Shown here piece by piece: positions 1-8,240 of a DNA stretch of 64,000 nucleotides. The DNA comes from Lachnospiraceae bacterium (lineage in GTDB: Bacteria > Bacillota > Clostridia > Lachnospirales > Lachnospiraceae): positions 62,001 through 126,000 of the forward strand of contig CABIZF010000006.1 of assembly GCA_902363135.1 (NCBI GenBank), given 5' to 3'. Numbering within the stretch: the stretch's first letter is position 1; every line of letters begins with the position of its first letter. The notes beneath the pieces are model-generated. The model did no database searches and was not told the origin of the DNA. It worked only from the letters and a program-made list of their open reading frames with translations. The position numbers and the translations under genes were made by a program.

Positions 1-308
1 TTGCCATGATGATAGCGCATGAGCACACTTTCGATCACGTTTCCGTCTGAAAGGCGAAACAGATATTTTTCAGTCCCGTCGATGCCGGAAACAAGCCGTT
101 CTACAACCTCCAGCGACGTATAATCCGTTGTCTCTTTGAGCTTCTTGCGCAGCCCTTTCGAGAGATTCGTCATCTCATCCAGGTCGGCAGCCAGTTTTTC
201 ATGCATCCACTCATAGAGCTGCTTTGCCCGAAACGGCTTTTCACCAAGAGAAGCCATGAACTGCTGCAGTTCCTCATAATCCAGCGATTTGATATCCGTC
301 TTCTCCAT
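1..308 (-). CDS. rlmN: 23S rRNA (adenine2503-C2) methyltransferase RlmN, N-terminal part (cut by window edge)
   Basis: Only the first 102 or so codons are inside the window; the gene runs off the left edge. The translation begins MEKTDIKSLDYEELQQFMAS and continues with KPFRAKQLYEWMH and the EMTNLSKGLR segment, the usual N-terminal helical domain of RlmN. RlmN is a radical-SAM enzyme that methylates C2 of A2503 in 23S rRNA (and A37 in some tRNAs); the radical-SAM cysteines lie outside the window. The ATG at 308 overlaps the end of rsmB by 35 bases, so the two are probably translationally coupled. RlmN after RsmB is a common order in Clostridia, which supports the call. Confidence 0.88.
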   Translation of the reverse strand, partial: MEKTDIKSLDYEELQQFMASLGEKPFRAKQLYEWMHEKLAADLDEMTNLSKGLRKKLKETTDYTSLEVVERLVSGIDGTEKYLFRLSDGNVIESVLMRYHHG

Positions 309-1689
309 ATTCCTCTCCTTGTACTTCTTCTGTCTCTTCCAGCCTGCGCAGCCTTGCAATGAAAAATCCGTCTGATTCGTGGATACCCGGCAGCAGCTGA
401 ATGTATCCGCCCTTCGTCGTCTTACTCTTTAACGCATCGCAGATATAAGGATCGATGCTCTCCAGACGGAACGGATAATTTTCCAGAAACCACTTCAGAT
501 TGTACTGATTCTCATCAGCGCCAATCGTGCAGGTGCTGTAAATCAGTACGCCGCCCGGCTTCACATAGTCCTGTACGACAGAGAGGATCCTGCGCTGCAG
601 ACGGATGATATCCTGCTGCCGCTGAGCAGACATCTTGTATTTAATATCCTGCTTCTTTCCGATGACGCCAAGACCAGAGCACGGCACATCCGCAAGTACA
701 ATGTCTGCTTTGCGGATCGATTCCTCATCCACGACCGTCGCATCCTTCACAGCTGCACGGATATTGATTGCATCGGTACGCTCGATGTTTTCCTGCATGA
801 GCTGTACCTTATACTCGGAAATATCGCGGGCTTCCACATATCCGCTGCCCATCAGCTTTTCCGCAATGTGGAGCGCCTTTCCACCCGGTGCAGCACAGAC
901 GTCGATACAATACTCTCCCCAGTTTGGCGCAGCGATCTCTGCCACGAGCATGGAGCTGATATCCTGTACCTGAATCCAGCCATTCTTAAAAGCAGCTATG
1001 GCACGCATATAATTATAATCGGAAAGAATCAGCGCATAGTCAAGATACGGATGCTGCCGCACACTGATCCCTTCCTGCGTCAGAGATGCGATAATTTCCT
1101 CCTTGGAGGCTTTCTGCAAATTGCAGCGCACGACGATTCCCTTTTCCATATGGGAATCCAGGCAGATTTTCTCTGTCACCTCGTAACCATACTGCGTCAC
1201 CCATTTTTCCAGCATCCAGACCGGAAAAGAATATTTCACTGACAGATAGTGCAGCGGCTCCTTCGCCGGATCTGGATAACGCACCTGGCTTAAGCGGCGC
1301 GCCGTACTGCGCAGCACGCCGTTTACAAACCCCTTGAGATTGTAAAAGCCCCTGCGCTGCGCGAGCTTCACCGCCTCATTGCAGGCCGCTGAATCCGGTA
1401 CACTGTCCATATATTTCAGCTGATAGACCGACATCCGCAGAAGATTGCGGATCAGCGGTTTCATATTGTAGACCGGGACATTGGAAAACTGTTCAATGAT
1501 GTAATCCAGCTGAATCATATGCTCCAGCGTTCCTTCTACGACCCGTGAAATAAATGCGCGGTCACGTTTTTCCAGATACTGGTATTTCTCGAGTACCTCC
1601 CGCAGCACGATATGGCTATAGGCCTCCTCCTCTGTGATCTCCTGAAGAATCTCCAGACAAATTTCTCTGATATTTACCGGTTTAGTCAC
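274..1689 (-). CDS. rsmB: 16S rRNA (cytosine967-C5) methyltransferase RsmB
   Basis: 471 residues, full length. Residues 1 to about 135 form the NusB-like RNA-binding domain, followed by a SAM-dependent RNA m5C methyltransferase domain. SAM-binding motif DVCAAPGGK is at 263-271. The two active-site cysteines are in DVPCSG (C338) and YSTCT (C387), as expected for this family, which methylates C967 of 16S rRNA. The start is GTG at 1689, preceded by AGGAGG ten bases upstream, and overlaps the zinc peptidase gene by 8 bases. The C-terminal tail is acidic and not conserved in my recollection. Part of the minus-strand murE-priA-def-fmt-rsmB-rlmN operon. Confidence 0.95.
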   Translation of the reverse strand: MTKPVNIREICLEILQEITEEEAYSHIVLREVLEKYQYLEKRDRAFISRVVEGTLEHMIQLDYIIEQFSNVPVYNMKPLIRNLLRMSVYQLKYMDSVPDSAACNEAVKLAQRRGFYNLKGFVNGVLRSTARRLSQVRYPDPAKEPLHYLSVKYSFPVWMLEKWVTQYGYEVTEKICLDSHMEKGIVVRCNLQKASKEEIIASLTQEGISVRQHPYLDYALILSDYNYMRAIAAFKNGWIQVQDISSMLVAEIAAPNWGEYCIDVCAAPGGKALHIAEKLMGSGYVEARDISEYKVQLMQENIERTDAINIRAAVKDATVVDEESIRKADIVLADVPCSGLGVIGKKQDIKYKMSAQRQQDIIRLQRRILSVVQDYVKPGGVLIYSTCTIGADENQYNLKWFLENYPFRLESIDPYICDALKSKTTKGGYIQLLPGIHESDGFFIARLRRLEETEEVQGEEYGEDGYQIAGL

Positions 1690-2428
1690 GATCTCGTCTT
1701 CCTCCTGCCAGAATAATCAAACGCAGCAGCTGTAAAATAGACGATGCCAGCGCCGCCACATATGTCAGTGCCGCAGCCCGCAGCACCTTTTTTCCGCCTG
1801 CGAGCTCCTCCGTTCCGAGAATCCCGTCCGCCTCCAGTACCTTTAAGGCACGCGAGGATGCGTTAAACTCCACCGGAAGCGTCACAAGCTGAAAAAGTAC
1901 CGCTAAGGAAAACAGAATGATACCTGCCGTCAGAAGCGGAGGAATTGAAAAAATGAGCCCTGCAAAAAATACCGGCCAGGAAAGTGAGGAGCCAAAATTT
2001 GCCAGCGGCACCAGGGTACTGCGCAGAACCAGCGGGCCGTACTGCTTTTGATCCTGAATCGCATGGCCACACTCATGTGCCGCTACGCAGACAGCCGCGA
2101 TCGACGCTGTCCCGTAAGTACTGTCCGAAAGACGTAACGTCTTGCTGCGCGGGTCGTAATGATCGGTCAGATTACCCGCTACCTTCTGAATAGAGACATC
2201 ATAGATGCCCGCACGGTGCAGCACGCGCTCCGCCGCCATTGCTCCGGTCAGATTGCTCCGGCTGCGGATCTTTGCGTAATGGTTAAATGTATTTTTCACA
2301 TTTGCTGATGCAATCAGGGAAAGTGCCAGGCCGATCAGTACCAGAAGATAGGTCCAGTCAAACATATAATATCCGCTGCCATAGCCTCTTCCGTAAAAGG
2401 CGTTCATATTTGATGCTAGTATATACAT
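1682..2428 (-). CDS. Membrane zinc metallopeptidase, YugP family
   Basis: 248 residues. A hydrophobic segment at about 24-43 anchors the N-terminus; the zinc motif HECGH (118-122) sits in VAAHECGHAIQDQ, and two or three more hydrophobic segments follow at about 145-195 and near the C-terminus. This matches the YugP-type putative neutral zinc metallopeptidases of Firmicutes. Substrate unknown; probably acts at the membrane. The last bases overlap the GTG of rsmB by 8, and the gene follows fmt after a repeat-filled gap of 169 bases. An internal ATG at codon 8 is an alternative start. Family assignment is firm, physiological role is not. Confidence 0.88.
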   Translation of the reverse strand: MYILASNMNAFYGRGYGSGYYMFDWTYLLVLIGLALSLIASANVKNTFNHYAKIRSRSNLTGAMAAERVLHRAGIYDVSIQKVAGNLTDHYDPRSKTLRLSDSTYGTASIAAVCVAAHECGHAIQDQKQYGPLVLRSTLVPLANFGSSLSWPVFFAGLIFSIPPLLTAGIILFSLAVLFQLVTLPVEFNASSRALKVLEADGILGTEELAGGKKVLRAAALTYVAALASSILQLLRLIILAGGRRDRD

Positions 2429-2443
2429 AGAATCACTCCTATC

Positions 2444-2480
2444 AAGCGGATATTCGCAATCCGCTTCGCTACTTGCTCAT
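2444..2480. repeat. Intergenic repeat, family 3 (AAGCGGATATTCGCAATCC type)
   Basis: The segment AAGCGGATATTCGCAATCC followed by gcttcgctacttgctc recurs in several gaps (near 22287, 24461, 32648, 34764, 51774 and, inverted, 57705). Here the two halves AAGCGGATatt and aatCCGCTT form a short palindrome. It lies between the Zn-peptidase gene and fmt. Confidence 0.6.
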
Positions 2481-2533
2481 AACCGAATGCTGCTTCGCAG
2501 CTTATCAGGAGTGGTTTGCACCACCCCTGATAC

Positions 2534-2600
2534 AAGCAAGTCCCAACCCACTGCTTATTGCTTTGCGCAATTGAAGCAGGGGACTTGCTTGATTCGGTTA
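2534..2600. repeat. Intergenic hairpin repeat, family 2, at the fmt stop codon
   Basis: Arms AAGCAAGTCC and GGACTTGCTT plus inner CTGCTT/GAAGCAG make a long hairpin (2534-2591). Its right side continues GATTCGGTTA, whose last three bases are the fmt stop codon read on the minus strand. Related copies occur at 47991-48039 and 56590-56650 and degenerate ones near 30507 and 31083. On the minus strand it could act as a terminator or mRNA end stabiliser for fmt, although no clean T-run follows. Confidence 0.65.
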
Positions 2601-3542
2601 TATCATTTCTCCTGCTTCCATCGGATACCCGCGCAGGAAAGCGTCGACCGGCATGCGCTTCTTGCCCTCCGGCTGCAGCTCCTCCAGTGCGAGCACGCCA
2701 TCGCCGGTCTGTACGAGCAGTGCCTGCTTCGTCACACCGACAACCGTCCCCGGTACCGCCATCTCATCGATTTCCTTTTTCGAATAAACAGAAGCCGCCC
2801 ATATTTTCAGAGTCTTTCCACGCCACGCCGTATACGCGCTTGGCCACGGATTCATGCCGCGAATCAGACATTCAATCTCAGCCGCGCTCTTGTTCCAGTC
2901 GATATTGCCGGACTTTTTCGTGAGCATCTCCGCATATTCGGTTGTGCTCTCCACCGGCTGTTTTTCAAATTGAGCCGTTCCGTCCTCGAGTTCCTCCAGT
3001 GTCCGGATCAGCAGTCTTGCCCCGACCTCGCTCAGCTTATCAAACAGGCTTCCGCCGGTCTCTTTTTTGTCTAAGGTCACTTCCTCCTTCAGGATCATGT
3101 CGCCGGTATCCAGTCCTGTATCCATCCGCATCGTCGTCACACCACTCTTCTCATCACCGTTAATAACCGCCCACTGAATCGGAGCAGCCCCCCGGTATGC
3201 AGGGAGCAGAGACGCATGAACATTGATACAGCCATACTTTGGCAGCTCCAGAATCGCTTTTGGAATGATCTGACCAAATGCCACAACGACAATCACATCC
3301 GGCGCCAGATCCTTTAACACCTCGATCCACTGCTCCTCGCGGATCTTTACCGGCTGATATACCGGAATCTCATGTTCCATCGCGATTTCTTTTACCGGCG
3401 TCATCTGAACTGCCTTTCCGCGTCCCTTTGGCTTGTCCGGCTGGGTAAAGACCGCGGATACTTCATATTTTGAATTGATGAGTGCCTCTAAAGTACCGAC
3501 CGCAAAATCCGGCGTTCCCATAAATACTACGTTTTTTATCAT
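2598..3542 (-). CDS. fmt: Methionyl-tRNA formyltransferase
   Basis: 314 residues from the chosen ATG at 3542, which has AGGAG eight bases upstream; a GTG at 3551 in the same frame lies inside that ribosome binding site and is rejected. The enzyme formylates initiator Met-tRNA with 10-formyl-THF. Catalytic residues are visible as N107, H109 (in CINVHASLLPAYRG) and D145 (DTGLDTGD), and the C-terminal OB-like domain ends with PVDAFLRGYPMEAGE. Lies 33 bases after def, its functional partner, in the same operon. The stop codon abuts a repeat hairpin. Confidence 0.96.
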   Translation of the reverse strand: MIKNVVFMGTPDFAVGTLEALINSKYEVSAVFTQPDKPKGRGKAVQMTPVKEIAMEHEIPVYQPVKIREEQWIEVLKDLAPDVIVVVAFGQIIPKAILELPKYGCINVHASLLPAYRGAAPIQWAVINGDEKSGVTTMRMDTGLDTGDMILKEEVTLDKKETGGSLFDKLSEVGARLLIRTLEELEDGTAQFEKQPVESTTEYAEMLTKKSGNIDWNKSAAEIECLIRGMNPWPSAYTAWRGKTLKIWAASVYSKKEIDEMAVPGTVVGVTKQALLVQTGDGVLALEELQPEGKKRMPVDAFLRGYPMEAGEMI

Positions 3543-3575
3543 GCTTATCACTCCTGCTGTTTTTCTTGCCTGAGG

Positions 3576-4064
3576 CTATTCCTCGTCCTCAATTTCTTCC
3601 GGCTGTTCGGATACATCGAACAGATTACCTTCCACACGGGTCACATACATAATACCGTCGAGATGATCGCACTCATGGCAGATTGCACGTGCCATCAGCT
3701 CCGTTCCCTCCAGCTCATATTCTTCCCCGTTTTCATCCGTTGCACGCACCTTTACGTAATTCGGGCGGGTCACGACACCAGCCTGTCCCGGAAGGCTTAA
3801 GCATCCTTCCTGCCCGGTCTGCTCGCCGGATGTCTCGAGAATTTCCGGATTAATCATGACAACCGGGCCTTCACCGATATCAATAACTACAATTCTTTTT
3901 AAAATGCCGACCTGTGGAGCCGCAAGTCCGACGCCATTCGCATCATACATCGTATCAAGCATGTCGCGCACCAGCTCCCGTTCCCGGTCTGTGATCTCCT
4001 TCACCGGTCTGCATACCTTCTCCAGCTTCTCATCACCCATAATTCTGATCTGTCTTAATGCCAT
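3576..4064 (-). CDS. def: Peptide deformylase
   Basis: 162 residues. All three PDF motifs are present: GVGLAAPQVG (44-53), EGCLS (86-90, C88 a metal ligand) and HECDH (130-134, two metal ligands plus the catalytic Glu). Removes the N-formyl group from nascent proteins, reversing the action of Fmt encoded next door. Typical length. A good AGGAGG-like site (cctcct on the plus strand) precedes the ATG. The C-terminus is acidic (EEIEDEE), an unremarkable extension. Confidence 0.96.
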   Translation of the reverse strand: MALRQIRIMGDEKLEKVCRPVKEITDRERELVRDMLDTMYDANGVGLAAPQVGILKRIVVIDIGEGPVVMINPEILETSGEQTGQEGCLSLPGQAGVVTRPNYVKVRATDENGEEYELEGTELMARAICHECDHLDGIMYVTRVEGNLFDVSEQPEEIEDEE

Positions 4065-4132
4065 TTTATTGTTCCTCCTGTTTATTTACTTTATAATTTG
4101 GGGCGTTCCGCCCATCTTAAAATACAAATCCA

Positions 4133-4160
4133 GGAAATAGCAAAAAAATTTGCTATTTCC
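4133..4160. terminator. Perfect 12-bp stem-loop between priA and def
   Basis: GGAAATAGCAAA and TTTGCTATTTCC are perfectly complementary around a 4-base loop. T-rich bases flank both sides. It lies 25 bases after the priA stop, so it may end or attenuate priA transcripts, but the A/T-rich stem is weaker than a classic intrinsic terminator and the genes otherwise look like one operon. Confidence 0.5.
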
Positions 4161-4184
4161 TTTCTTTGTATTTTCTGCCCGAAA

Positions 4185-6452
4185 CTAGTTTACTTCATAC
4201 TGTATTCGGATATCTTTAAATCCTGTATTTATCTCCACATATTGCTCGGTAAGATTTTTCACTGCGGTCAGCTTTTTTATCTCATCGTGCTTTATATAAA
4301 TTGCCTTTCGATAGATATCGTTGATCTTTGCAACCGGCTCATCTGCCGGACCAATGACCTGCGCCTGATATTTTCCGGCAGCCTGCCGCACAAATTTCGC
4401 CAGATACTCTATGGCCACGGAAAGCCTGTCCGGATCTGCCGCGGCACAATGAACCGCCATAAGGTTGCCCGCAGGCGGATAACCCGCCATCCGGCGATAC
4501 GCCATCTCCTGTGTGTAAAATCCGGTGTAATCCTGTCTGGCGGCACAGGTGATCGCATAATGCTCCGGATCGTAGGTCTGGATGACGACCTCTCCTGGAT
4601 CCAGCCCTCTCCCGGCCCTCCCGGCTGCCTGCGTCAACAGCTGAAATGTCCGCTCCGCCGCCCGGTAATCGCTGACATGCAGCGATAAATCTGCCGCCAG
4701 GATGCCGACCAGAGTAACGCCCGGAAAATCATGTCCCTTTACAATCATCTGCGTACCGATCAGAATATCGGCCTCATGCTTTCCGAATGCCCGCAGAATC
4801 TCCGCATGTCCGTCCTTCCCCTTTGTCGTATCCGCATCCATCCGCAGGATCCGTGCCTGTGGAAATGCTTTTTTTACAATTTCCTCTATTTGCTGTGTAC
4901 CCGCCCGAAAGCCTCCGATAAACGGGGAGCCGCATTTCGGGCAGGTCCGCACAGTCAGTGTCTCATAGCCACAATAATGGCAGACCAGCCTGCCGCCCCG
5001 ATGCAAAGAAAGCGACACATCACAGTGCGGGCAACGCATTACCTCGCCGCACGACCGGCAGGATACGAATCCGGAATACCCGCGCCGGTTCAGAAACAAC
5101 ATCGCCTGCCTGTGCTCCTCCAGCACCTTCGTCAGCTTTTCCTGTAGCAGTCCGCTTAAAATCGAGCGGTTCCCGGTCTTTAATTCCTTCCGCAGATCGA
5201 CTGTATGAACCACCGGGAGACTGCCTCCGACCGCACGCTCCGGCAGAGAAAGCAGCCGGTAAATGCCGGCCTTCGCCTGTGAATAAGCCTCCAGTGACGG
5301 CGTTGCCGAGCCGAGTACAAGCTGCGCACCCTCAAGCTCCGCTCTCTTTTGTGCCACCTCCCTCGCATGATAGCGCGGAACAGTCTCACTTTTATAGGAA
5401 GGCTCATGCTCCTCATCAATAATGATAATGCCAAGCCTCTGAAACGGTGTAAATAACGCAGACCGTGGCCCGATCATCACGTCGACCTCCCCGCTTCTTG
5501 CCCGTTCAAACTGATCGTAGCGCTCTGCCTGTGACAGCCGCGAATGCAGAATCGAGATCCGGTCACCAAACCGATGATAGAACCGGATCACATTCTGGTA
5601 TGTCAGCGAGATCTCCGGGATCAGCAGAATCGCCTGCTCTCCCCTCGACAACGCATGTGCGATCAGCTCCATATAAACGGCTGTTTTCCCGCTCCCGGTC
5701 ACCCCGAAAAGCAGGTAACGCCCCGCCTGTTTTTCCCAGTTTTTACAGATCGTATCGACTGCATATTGCTGGGATGGATTCAGATGAAGCGTGTTTTGCT
5801 CTGATTCGTTCGGATCGGAAGGCTGCTGCATCTGACTTTGCAGCTCCTTGAGCACCGCAGGCATCCGGTAGATCTGCTCCGTCTCGCAGGTCAGCAGTCC
5901 CATCTCTTCCATCGGGCGCCATACGGATGGAGTCACCTTCAGGCTGCCGGTCACAAGCTCCATCGGCAGAACCGGTGTCTCGATCAGCGCCTCCAGAAGC
6001 CGTGCGCGGGCGACCTGATGTTTCTGTCGGAATACTGCCAGCTGCCCGGTGGCCTTCTCCCTCGAAACAGTAAGCACAAGCTGCCGTTTTTTCTTCGGCG
6101 GTGCCTGCTCCCGAAACGGAAGTACCGTGCGCAGTGCCTGCACTGCCGTTGATCCGTATCGATCCCGCATCCAGAGCGCCAGCGCCGTCAGCTTCGATTC
6201 TGTCCCTGCCAGCTGTGTCTCGACCTGCAGAATATCCTTGATCTTCTCCGGTGCACAGGCTGCATGGTCTGTGATCCGAAGCACATACCCTTTTTTCGGA
6301 TGATCGCCACGCCCAAACGGGACGAGCACGACATTCCCCGGCTCCAGTTCTTCCTGTAACCGCTCCGGTATCCGGTACTGAAAGCTCTGATCCAGACGGC
6401 TGTGCGAGATATCGATGACGATATCCGCATATAAAATTTTCTGTTCCCTCAT
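4185..6452 (-). CDS. priA: Primosomal protein N' (replication restart helicase PriA)
   Basis: 755 residues, full length. N-terminal DNA-binding domain (about 1-110), then a superfamily 2 helicase core with Walker A GVTGSGKT (250-257) and DEEH box (346-349). A zinc-binding insertion in the 460-510 region has four CxxC pairs (CRSC, CPHC, CHYC, CPKC). The late helicase motif QAAGRAGRG follows. PriA reloads the replisome at stalled forks with DnaB/DnaD partners. Starts 3 bases after the murE stop, so it is co-transcribed with murE. Confidence 0.96.
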   Translation of the reverse strand: MREQKILYADIVIDISHSRLDQSFQYRIPERLQEELEPGNVVLVPFGRGDHPKKGYVLRITDHAACAPEKIKDILQVETQLAGTESKLTALALWMRDRYGSTAVQALRTVLPFREQAPPKKKRQLVLTVSREKATGQLAVFRQKHQVARARLLEALIETPVLPMELVTGSLKVTPSVWRPMEEMGLLTCETEQIYRMPAVLKELQSQMQQPSDPNESEQNTLHLNPSQQYAVDTICKNWEKQAGRYLLFGVTGSGKTAVYMELIAHALSRGEQAILLIPEISLTYQNVIRFYHRFGDRISILHSRLSQAERYDQFERARSGEVDVMIGPRSALFTPFQRLGIIIIDEEHEPSYKSETVPRYHAREVAQKRAELEGAQLVLGSATPSLEAYSQAKAGIYRLLSLPERAVGGSLPVVHTVDLRKELKTGNRSILSGLLQEKLTKVLEEHRQAMLFLNRRGYSGFVSCRSCGEVMRCPHCDVSLSLHRGGRLVCHYCGYETLTVRTCPKCGSPFIGGFRAGTQQIEEIVKKAFPQARILRMDADTTKGKDGHAEILRAFGKHEADILIGTQMIVKGHDFPGVTLVGILAADLSLHVSDYRAAERTFQLLTQAAGRAGRGLDPGEVVIQTYDPEHYAITCAARQDYTGFYTQEMAYRRMAGYPPAGNLMAVHCAAADPDRLSVAIEYLAKFVRQAAGKYQAQVIGPADEPVAKINDIYRKAIYIKHDEIKKLTAVKNLTEQYVEINTGFKDIRIQYEVN

Positions 6453-6455
6453 GCT

Positions 6456-7931
6456 CTACCGACCGGCTTTTTCCTGATCTTCTTCAAGTATCTCCCGGAT
6501 CAGCACACGCTCATCCATCGGATACTTTTTACCCTCAATCTCCTGGTAGGTCTCATGACCCTTTCCGGCTAAAATAATGACGTCGCCCGGCTGCCCGTGA
6601 TGGATTGCATAGGCAATTGCCTCTTTTCGATTCGGGATCGTCACATATTTCCCGTCCGTCTTTTTCATGCCGACCACGATGTCTGCGATGATGTCGTCCG
6701 GCTTCTCATAGCGCGGATTGTCCGACGTGATGATCGTAAAATCCGCAAACCGTCCCGACACCTCACCCATCTCATAGCGGCGCAGCTTTGAGCGGTTGCC
6801 GCCACATCCAAACAGGCAGACGAGCCGCTTTGGATGATATTCCTTTAACGTCGTCAGAAGGCTTTCCAGCGCCATCGCATTATGCGCATAGTCGATCATC
6901 AGCGTAAAATCGTCTGATACCTTTACTTTCTCGACCCGGCCTTTTACGTTTGCCGCCTTCAGCGCTTTCTGGATCATCTCCGTCTCTACGTTGAAATGCC
7001 GGCAGATTGCGATCGCAGTCAGTGAATTGTACACGCTGAATTTCCCCGGGATGTCGACCTCGACGTCAAAATTCAGCTTTCCGGTCACCGTATAGCGAAT
7101 GCCAAGGTACCCCGGCCTTCCGACCAGCTCCAGATTTTCCGCCCGCAGATCGACGCCCTCTGAGAGTCCAAACGTCTCCACCTTACAGGTATGTCCCTTT
7201 AAAATTTCCTCCAAATGCGGATCATCGCCATTCATAATGCCGACGCGGCACTGACGGAACAGCCGTCCCTTGCAGGCGATATAATCCTCAAAGCTTGCAT
7301 GCTCTGCCGGTCCGATGTGATCCGGCTCAATATTTGTAAAAATACCAAGCTCAAACGGAATACCGGCCGTGCGGTGCAGCATCAGTCCCTGCGAGGATAC
7401 CTCCATCACAACGATCTGACAGCCCTCATCCGCCATCCGGCGGAAATACTCCTGAATCGTCATCGACTCCGGCGTCGTATTATTTGCCGGGATGACCGTC
7501 TCTCCAATGATCGCCTCGATCGTCCCGATCAGCCCGACCTTATATCCTGCCGCTTCGAGGATCGACTTGACCATGTAGGTCGTCGTCGTCTTTCCCTTTG
7601 TACCGGTGACACCGATAATCTTCATCTCCTCCGCCGGGTATCCATACCAGGCTGCCGAGATCAGCGCCATTGCATAGCGTGTATCCGCAACCTGAATGAC
7701 GGTCGTGTGCTCCGGCACATCGACCGGCTCTTCGACGATGAGCACCGCGGCTCCTTTTTCCGCTACTTCCTTTGCATATTTATGTCCATCCGTCACTGCT
7801 CCGCGAATGCAGAAAAACAGTGAGCCTTCCTTTGCTTTTCTGGAATCGTTAATGATTTCCGCGACCTCGATATCCATCCGGCCCTGCAGACACGTATATT
7901 CCAGACGCTGCAATAATTGATTCAATCTCAT
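6456..7931 (-). CDS. murE: UDP-N-acetylmuramoyl-tripeptide synthetase MurE (diaminopimelate-adding)
   Basis: 491 residues. ATP-binding motif GVTGTKGKTTT is at 107-117, the central Mur ligase domain follows with ITSDNPR (DNPR at 404-407), and the C-terminal domain includes AGKGHETYQ. DNPR is the signature of enzymes that add meso-diaminopimelate rather than lysine to UDP-MurNAc-L-Ala-D-Glu, so the peptidoglycan is predicted to be DAP type. Cytoplasmic. First gene of the minus-strand operon; its promoter is at 7964-7992 and a GGAGGGG ribosome binding site lies before the ATG. Confidence 0.95.
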   Translation of the reverse strand: MRLNQLLQRLEYTCLQGRMDIEVAEIINDSRKAKEGSLFFCIRGAVTDGHKYAKEVAEKGAAVLIVEEPVDVPEHTTVIQVADTRYAMALISAAWYGYPAEEMKIIGVTGTKGKTTTTYMVKSILEAAGYKVGLIGTIEAIIGETVIPANNTTPESMTIQEYFRRMADEGCQIVVMEVSSQGLMLHRTAGIPFELGIFTNIEPDHIGPAEHASFEDYIACKGRLFRQCRVGIMNGDDPHLEEILKGHTCKVETFGLSEGVDLRAENLELVGRPGYLGIRYTVTGKLNFDVEVDIPGKFSVYNSLTAIAICRHFNVETEMIQKALKAANVKGRVEKVKVSDDFTLMIDYAHNAMALESLLTTLKEYHPKRLVCLFGCGGNRSKLRRYEMGEVSGRFADFTIITSDNPRYEKPDDIIADIVVGMKKTDGKYVTIPNRKEAIAYAIHHGQPGDVIILAGKGHETYQEIEGKKYPMDERVLIREILEEDQEKAGR

Positions 7932-7963
7932 TCGGATCCCCTCCGTATAATCATTTACCCTTT

Positions 7964-7992
7964 ATTCTAACATATGGCTTACTTCGATTCAA
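7964..7992 (-). promoter_or_regulatory. Predicted vegetative promoter of murE operon
   Basis: On the minus strand: -35 TTGAAT (7987-7992), 17-base spacer, -10 TAGAAT (7964-7969), about 33 bases before the murE ATG. Confidence 0.7.
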
Positions 7993-8034
7993 GCACTCCG
8001 TTTCACAGATTTCCGGCAAAGCAAATTGCAGGCT

Positions 8035-8153
8035 GCTATTATAACTGCCTGCAAACGCACTGCAAGCCAGCCGGGGAATCCACAGATATCACTATTTGCA
8101 TCCGTACAAAATCGGATGCCCTCTGCCAAATTCCATCCAGCTGGCTTATTATA
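8035..8153. other. Structured intergenic segment between gltD and murE
   Basis: A gap of 309 bases (7932-8240) holds the murE promoter, a family-1 repeat and this segment. It contains GCAGGC...GCCTGC (8030s-8050s), a long paired region GCCAGC (8066-8071) with GCTGGC (8140-8145), and inside it a perfect GCATCCG/CGGATGC hairpin (8098-8119). A TATAAT on the minus strand (8148-8153) lies just before the outer stem. It could be a small RNA or a degenerate repeat; no good -35 was found. Confidence 0.35.
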
Positions 8154-8155
8154 AT

Positions 8156-8240
8156 ACTTTTCGGTGTTTTGCGGGTCAATAAGTCATGCTTTTTCATGCA
8201 AGCATGAAACGCATGACCTTTTGACCCTTGTGTCATCATC
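8156..8240 (-). repeat. Family-1 MITE-like repeat, copy A (truncated)
   Basis: Reverse complement of the first half of copies at 36519 and 40441, nearly identical over about 80 bases. It carries the 55-nt imperfect hairpin (8173-8227) with arms GGGTCAA...TTGACCC and GTCATGC...GCATGAC. It directly follows the gltD stop codon and may serve as its transcript end. Confidence 0.75.

Noticed and set aside
4098..4688. Plus-strand frame of 196 codons over the priA end
   Set aside because: Starts in the intergenic hairpin and continues antisense to priA; no coding evidence.
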